This document shows positions 5,699-9,100 of a stretch of DNA of 9,100 nt, in pieces. The stretch is from Firmicutes bacterium UBA5496 (GTDB lineage Bacteria; Bacillota; Proteinivoracia; UBA4975), in contig DIPE01000110.1 of the NCBI GenBank assembly GCA_002427015.1, positions 9,674 through 18,773 of the forward strand. The letters are read 5' to 3'. How positions within the stretch are numbered: the first letter of the stretch is position 1; each line of letters begins with the position of its first letter. Under the pieces are notes generated by a model. The model saw only the letters and a program-made list of their open reading frames with translations. It had not been told where the DNA came from and did not search any database. The translations under genes and the position numbers were made by a program.

Positions 5699-6556
5699 CT
5701 ACACTCCCTTCCCTTCAAGGCAAGTTTGGTAATACTGATCCAGGCTGGCATGGCATTTTCCCGCCAGTTCTGCATTGATGGCCCCGTAATGCCAGCGGAA
5801 GTCCCCGGCCATAAAGTCGATGCCGCAGCCCTTGATAGTGTTGCAGATAATGGCCACAGGCTTTTCTGCCTTTAAGGCATGTTCAATTGCGTCATTTAAT
5901 TCCCTGAAGCTGTGGCCGTCTATTTCCCGGGTGTCAAAGCCAAAGGCCCGCCATTTATCGGCAAAGGGTTCCAGCTTCATGACATCTTCGGTATCCCCGT
6001 CAATCATGCAGCGGTTGCGGTCCACAAAGGTAATGAGATTAGTGGCATTATAATGGGACACCGCCATGGCCGCCTCCCACACCGAACCTTCGTTGCATTC
6101 CCCGTCCCCCAGGACGCAGTAAGTGATAAAGTCCTTGTTGAGCTGGCGGGCGGCCAGGGCCATCCCTAAGGCAATGGAAAGGCCGTGGCCCAGGGAACCG
6201 GTGGAGGCGTCCACCCCCGGCGCCTTATTGCAGTCCAGGTGAATGCCTAAGTCCGAACCCGTAAGGTTAAAGGTCTTCAGCTGTTCCCGCTCCAGAAAGC
6301 CCAGGTCCGCCAGGATGCTGACAAACCCAATGCCTGCGTGGCCCTTGCTGAGGATAAAGCGGTCCCGGTCCTCCCAGCGGGGATCCTCCTTCTTGATCCG
6401 CATAAAGCGGTAGTAGAGAATAGTCATTATGTCCATTACGCTCATGGCGCCGCCGATATGTCCGCTGCCGGCATGGAGCACGGTATCTACGGTCATATGT
6501 CTCAATTCATTGGCCTTGGCTTCCAGGCGGCGCAGTTCTTCAAGATTTAACCCCAT
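5699..6556 (-). CDS. Transketolase, N-terminal subunit (thiamine-diphosphate-binding domain)
   Basis: The 285-residue N-terminal half of a split transketolase; with the next gene it forms the complete enzyme that transfers a two-carbon ketol unit from a ketose or hydroxypyruvate to an aldehyde. Gly-Ser-Gly-His33-Ile-Gly-Gly, Ser-Lys-Gly-His73-Ala-Gly and Gly-Ser-Leu-Gly-His124-Gly are the conserved active-site histidine segments. Gly-Asp-Gly (150-152) begins the thiamine-diphosphate/metal motif and ends at the Asp-Arg-Asn region (179-181). His256 in Trp-His-Tyr-Gly corresponds to the donor-binding histidine near residue 261 of E. coli TktA. No domain is missing for a split subunit. The ATG at 6556 has AGGGGG about 8 bases before it and follows the aminotransferase stop by 16 bases. 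The pairing with an aminotransferase and SCP2-like proteins, and the absence of other pentose-phosphate genes, argue against a housekeeping role. Confidence 0.94.
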   Translation of the reverse strand: MGLNLEELRRLEAKANELRHMTVDTVLHAGSGHIGGAMSVMDIMTILYYRFMRIKKEDPRWEDRDRFILSKGHAGIGFVSILADLGFLEREQLKTFNLTGSDLGIHLDCNKAPGVDASTGSLGHGLSIALGMALAARQLNKDFITYCVLGDGECNEGSVWEAAMAVSHYNATNLITFVDRNRCMIDGDTEDVMKLEPFADKWRAFGFDTREIDGHSFRELNDAIEHALKAEKPVAIICNTIKGCGIDFMAGDFRWHYGAINAELAGKCHASLDQYYQTCLEGKGV

Positions 6557-6572
6557 TTTCTTGCCCCCTCTG

Positions 6573-7829
6573 CTAAAAGATTTCTGGATGCCGCTCTTTT
6601 ACTGTCTTGAAAGCGTCCTCGGCGATGGCGAAGGTATGCTTAATATCTTCATCACTAAGAGCGCAGTTGATAAACAGATTATGATGGTTGGTAAAGAAAG
6701 CCCCCCGGCGGACACATTCCGCCACCCATTCCTGATGGAGGAGCATATTGTCATCATTGGCAATGCGCATAAACCACATGGAAGGCTCGCCGCTGATGCG
6801 AAGATCAAAGCCATGAACCAGGCCAATCTCCCGCAGCCCTGCAGTCAGTTTCCTGCCCTGGGCAAGCATCAGCTTGGCTCCGTCAATCTGCCGCAGCTTG
6901 GTCACCGTAGCAATGGCGGCAGCAAAGGGTGCCGAGGACAGCCAGTAGCTGCCGGTGTACATCACCGCGCTGGCCGCCTCCTTAAGGCTGTCAGTGCCAC
7001 ACAGGGCCGAGACATTCCAGCCGTTGGCCAGGGCCTTGCAGAAGCAGATCAAGTCGGCCTTGAAGCCATAGTAATAATCGGAGCCCCTGTTATCCAGGCG
7101 GAAGCCGCAGCGGACATCGTCGATGGCCAGGACGATGCCGTTATCTGTGCAGAGCTTGCGCACCTTTGCCCAAAAGCCCTCTGCCGGCAGCTGATTGTCT
7201 TCGAAGATAGGATGGTGGTAGGGGGGGGCCATGAGGCAGGCAATCTGGCCGGGATTATCCCGCACTGCCGCCTGGATTTCCGCATAATTGTTCCAGTGCA
7301 CATAGATGTTGTTTTCGGTGTCAGCGGCTGTGATGCCGGGATAGCCCAGCTTCTGGGCCCAGGGCGCCACCCCGTGATAGCCGCCGTGGAATAATATGAC
7401 CTTGGGCCTGTTAGTGGCGGCCCGGGCTGTCATCAGGGCAAAGCTGGTGACATCGCCGCCGTTCTTGGCAAAGAAGGCCCAGTCAGCAGAGGTAACAGTG
7501 TCCACCAACAGTTCCGCCAGTTCGATCATCTTGGTCGTGGGCAGGGTGGTGCAGTTGCCGATTGCCATCTGTTTGCTCACAGCCTCATCCACATCAGGGT
7601 CGTTGTAGCCCAAGACATTGGGCCCGTAGGCGCACATATAGTCGATAAAGCGGTTGCCGTCCACATCCCAGAAATAGGCGCCTTTAGCCCTTTCCACAAA
7701 AAAGGGGTAGGCCTGGACGGGTATGAAACAGCCTTGGCTGGGGCCAAGATGCCCGTAGATTCCAGAAGGGATGACCTTGCTGGCCCGCCGGAAGATTTCC
7801 TGGCTTCGGGGATAAGAGTAAGTCTTCAT
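6573..7829 (-). CDS. Class III PLP-dependent aminotransferase (glutamate-1-semialdehyde aminomutase-like)
   Basis: A cytoplasmic fold-type I PLP enzyme of 418 residues, the usual length for class III. Residues, counted from the ATG at 7829: Gly-Gly-Tyr-His-Gly (149-153) stacks on PLP; Asp237 in Ala-Ile-Asp-Asp-Val-Arg-Cys-Gly-Phe-Arg binds the pyridine nitrogen; Lys265 in Cys-Phe-Cys-Lys-Ala-Leu-Ala-Asn-Gly is the Schiff-base lysine. The phosphate-binding segment, Ser-Gly-Thr-Glu in GSA aminomutase, reads Asn-Gly-Gly-Asp (123-126) here, closer to the Asn-Gly-Ser-Asp of sugar aminotransferase-like relatives. It is unlikely to be hemL: no haem genes are nearby, and it is embedded between an SCP2-like gene and a transketolase. 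An amino transfer onto a ketone made by the transketolase is the attractive guess; GSA-type 1,2-aminomutation is the alternative. ATG 7829 was preferred to the adjacent GTG at 7832 because AAGGAGGG then sits about 7 bases away. Gaps are 14 bases upstream and 16 downstream. Confidence 0.9.
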   Translation of the reverse strand: MKTYSYPRSQEIFRRASKVIPSGIYGHLGPSQGCFIPVQAYPFFVERAKGAYFWDVDGNRFIDYMCAYGPNVLGYNDPDVDEAVSKQMAIGNCTTLPTTKMIELAELLVDTVTSADWAFFAKNGGDVTSFALMTARAATNRPKVILFHGGYHGVAPWAQKLGYPGITAADTENNIYVHWNNYAEIQAAVRDNPGQIACLMAPPYHHPIFEDNQLPAEGFWAKVRKLCTDNGIVLAIDDVRCGFRLDNRGSDYYYGFKADLICFCKALANGWNVSALCGTDSLKEAASAVMYTGSYWLSSAPFAAAIATVTKLRQIDGAKLMLAQGRKLTAGLREIGLVHGFDLRISGEPSMWFMRIANDDNMLLHQEWVAECVRRGAFFTNHHNLFINCALSDEDIKHTFAIAEDAFKTVKERHPEIF

Positions 7830-7843
7830 CACTGCTCCCTCCT

Positions 7844-8599
7844 TTACATTAAGTACCCGGGCACTTGGGCCAGGATCTTGTTGAGGTTGTCGATCATGGG
7901 CACAAAGCCGCTAATAGACAATCTGCCCTCGCCGATGCAGCTGTAACTGTCTAGCGTCCCGTTGAGTATGCCACTGGCAGTATCGATGGAGTCAAAAACC
8001 ATGAAGGCCCGGGCATTGGCGGTTTTGCCCTTGCTGGTCTCCAGCCTGCCGCCTTTGGCGGTAATGCTGATGGCCGGACCATCGATAACCTCCACATTAA
8101 TGGCGCCGTCGGCAATCCGGGAGGCGTTCAACTGACCCAGGGGATCCCAGTTGGCGATTTCAGGTATGGCAAAAAAAGCTGTATAGGCTGTAAGGATGGT
8201 ATTGATGCGAGCGTACTCCTTATCCCCCAGGAGTTCAGCCGTGGGTTTCAGATAGTAGCTCAGTCGGTCCGCCAACTTAGTGAATTCATTCTTCAAAAAA
8301 CCGATATGCTGAAAGCCTTTGGTAGGGATAGGATTTTTCTTGCCCTCAATCATCAGGTTAAAATTCCGGGGAGAACTGAAGTATAAATTGATGCTGCAGG
8401 GCCCGTCGCCCTTCACCGCTGTGCATTTGCCCTCTGTGAAGGTAATGACAGATTTCGAGATGCCGACCACAGAAAATTTCAGGGCCACATTCTTTCCCTG
8501 AATAATTTTCCGGGACATAGGATCCAATTCACACAGATCCTCAAGATTCCTCAGCACCGCGTGCAGGTTGATGCACGCCTTAACCTTTTCTTCCGCCAT
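7844..8599 (-). CDS. Two-domain SCP2-like (sterol-carrier-fold) protein, copy 1
   Basis: First gene of the operon; soluble, 251 residues, no signal peptide. After a helical N-terminus (1-30) comes a first SCP2-like half (about 32-115) with strands, Phe-Asn-Leu-Met-Ile-Glu-Gly-Lys (80-87), a Pro-Thr-Lys-Gly turn and a hydrophobic helix. The second half (about 165-250) has alternating strands, Asp-Thr-Ala-Ser-Gly-Ile-Leu-Asn-Gly (206-214) and a Gly-Phe-Val-Pro-Met-Ile-Asp-Asn-Leu-Asn helix at its end. SCP2 folds bind lipids in an internal tunnel; lipid or acyl-chain binding is therefore likely but unproven. It shares layout with the last operon gene. The start at 8599 was chosen because AAAGGATG lies about 8 bases upstream; the frame is open to 8680, but those extra 27 codons have no ribosome site. 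The leader from the predicted transcription start is about 100 nt. Confidence 0.66.
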   Translation of the reverse strand: MAEEKVKACINLHAVLRNLEDLCELDPMSRKIIQGKNVALKFSVVGISKSVITFTEGKCTAVKGDGPCSINLYFSSPRNFNLMIEGKKNPIPTKGFQHIGFLKNEFTKLADRLSYYLKPTAELLGDKEYARINTILTAYTAFFAIPEIANWDPLGQLNASRIADGAINVEVIDGPAISITAKGGRLETSKGKTANARAFMVFDSIDTASGILNGTLDSYSCIGEGRLSISGFVPMIDNLNKILAQVPGYLM

Positions 8600-8685
8600 G
8601 AGTTCACATCCTTTCGCCTGGAATAGGGACATGTAGCCAATATAAATCAGTGGATCTCCCTCTTCATAATATGTTGACAATCATC

Positions 8686-8701
8686 GAGTGATTACTCACT
8701 C
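8686..8701. promoter_or_regulatory. Palindromic operator, FadR/TetR type
   Basis: GAGTGA-TTAC-TCACTC is a perfect 6+4+6 inverted repeat. Read on the minus strand with flanks it is TGAGTGAGTAATCACTCG, very close to the TGAATGA-n-TA-n-TCATTCA box that I recall for Bacillus FadR-type TetR repressors. It begins right after the -10 element and covers the predicted transcription start, an ideal place for repression. The TetR protein encoded at 2926-3576 is the likely partner. Confidence 0.7.
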
Positions 8702-8707
8702 AATTAA

Positions 8708-8737
8708 AAGATACCACTTCTTGGCATTGTCCGTCAA
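8708..8737 (-). promoter_or_regulatory. Promoter of the SCP2/aminotransferase/transketolase operon
   Basis: TTGACG (8732-8737) and TATCTT (8708-8713) are 18 bases apart on the minus strand, with TGG just before the -10 (extended -10). The predicted start is near 8701, inside the operator palindrome. Confidence 0.68.
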
Positions 8738-8799
8738 TAATAAATCCGGTGAAAACTAAAAATGCAGCTCTATGTTGCAACTTGTCTCTCACCACCAGG

Positions 8800-8837
8800 A
8801 AAAATATAACCCCTGACTTATCAATCAGAGGTTATAT
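8800..8837 (-). terminator. Intrinsic terminator of spoVT
   Basis: Minus-strand ATATAACCTCTGA (8825-8837) pairs with TCAGGGGTTATAT (8804-8816) over 13 positions around an 8-nt loop, with a T run at 8800-8804. The single imperfect position is a G-U pair in the minus-strand RNA but a C-A mismatch in the plus-strand RNA, which supports the direction. It lies 18 bases after the spoVT stop. Confidence 0.83.
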
Positions 8838-8854
8838 ATTGCATTTAACTGCAA

Positions 8855-9100
8855 CTATTGACTTACATGTCTCCCCAGAAACTCTGTAGCGGTTGCCGCT
8901 AATTTTATTTCGACTTCTCCCATCTTGACACCTGGTTCCATGGAACAGAGAACAACCGACCCCACAGGCTCGCTGCCAGATATTATCGGGGCAATTAAAA
9001 TTGAGGAAAACGTACTCTCCTCATCATCAGCCAGGAAACTCAAGCCTGTTTCTTTCTCCTCTGATCCGTTGTGGCAGAAGATGCGGCGCTCATTCATCAA
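8855..9100 (-). CDS. spoVT: Stage V sporulation protein T, C-terminal part (partial)
   Basis: The last 81 or so residues of SpoVT, an AbrB-type regulator made in the forespore under sigma-G in Bacillus. Only part of the C-terminal GAF-like domain is in view: Ile-Leu-Ile-Ala-Pro-Ile-Ile-Ser-Gly-Ser-Glu-Pro-Val-Gly-Ser-Val-Val, then Gly-Val-Lys-Met-Gly-Glu-Val-Glu-Ile-Lys-Leu-Ala and Ala-Thr-Glu-Phe-Leu-Gly, all typical of the family C-terminus. The N-terminal AbrB DNA-binding domain and the start lie beyond the window; SpoVT is about 178 residues long, so roughly half is missing. The TTG at 9100 is an internal codon, not a start. The gene marks the organism as a spore former and is separated from the next operon by its own terminator. 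Confidence 0.88.
   Translation of the reverse strand: MMNERRIFCHNGSEEKETGLSFLADDEESTFSSILIAPIISGSEPVGSVVLCSMEPGVKMGEVEIKLAATATEFLGRHVSQ

Noticed and set aside
6429..7394. Long plus-strand open frame (321 codons) and others at 4911-5732 and 3739-4374
   Set aside because: They lie opposite well-supported minus-strand enzyme genes with clear active-site motifs, have no ribosome site, and their translations show no domain logic; they are antisense shadows in GC-rich coding DNA.
6573..7829. hemL (haem biosynthesis) identity for the class III aminotransferase
   Set aside because: No other haem genes are present, the phosphate loop differs, and the gene is fixed between an SCP2-like gene and a split transketolase.

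Overview
The window looks like a piece of chromosome from an endospore-forming, Gram-positive clostridial bacterium (Peptococcaceae or Syntrophomonadaceae-like). The grounds are the C-terminal end of SpoVT at the right edge, a SipW-type signal peptidase with TasA/camelysin-like substrates at the left edge, strong AGGAGG-type ribosome binding sites, GTG/TTG starts, and moderate GC. Nearly every gene is on the minus strand, so the order of transcription runs from right to left. The exception is one small plus-strand membrane-protein gene.

Right edge (8800-9100): the 3' end of spoVT and its terminator. Next comes a promoter (8708-8737) with a palindromic TetR/FadR-type operator (8686-8701) on the predicted transcription start. 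This promoter faces a tight five-gene operon (8599 down to 3904): a two-domain SCP2-like (sterol-carrier-fold) protein, a class III PLP aminotransferase, the N-terminal and C-terminal halves of a split transketolase, and a second two-domain SCP2-like protein. Gaps are 14 and 16 bases, then 2 bases, then a 4-base overlap. An intrinsic terminator at 3742-3775 closes the unit. A TetR-family regulator (2926-3576) follows and is the obvious candidate to bind the operator.

The operon is the most interesting part. A transketolase moves a two-carbon ketol unit onto an aldehyde, giving a 1,3-dihydroxy-2-ketone. An aminotransferase can then turn that ketone into a 2-amino-1,3-diol. The two are bracketed by putative lipid-carrier proteins and sit under a fatty-acid-type operator. 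The transketolase has lost two residues that, in E. coli TktA, contact the phosphate and C2-hydroxyl of sugar acceptors. Together this suggests, as inference only, a route to a sphingoid-base-like aminodiol lipid that does not use serine palmitoyltransferase.

Middle (2156-2916): a HEPN/MNT toxin-antitoxin pair (mntA-hepT) with its own promoter. Left (1-1790): a biofilm/surface-fibre cluster made of a TasA/CalY-like protein, SipW, and a second exported protein cut by the window edge. It is transcribed from a clear promoter through a compact 63-nt leader that can fold into a three-way junction ending just before the ribosome binding site. Between the two blocks lies a 47-residue plus-strand membrane protein with its own strong terminator.
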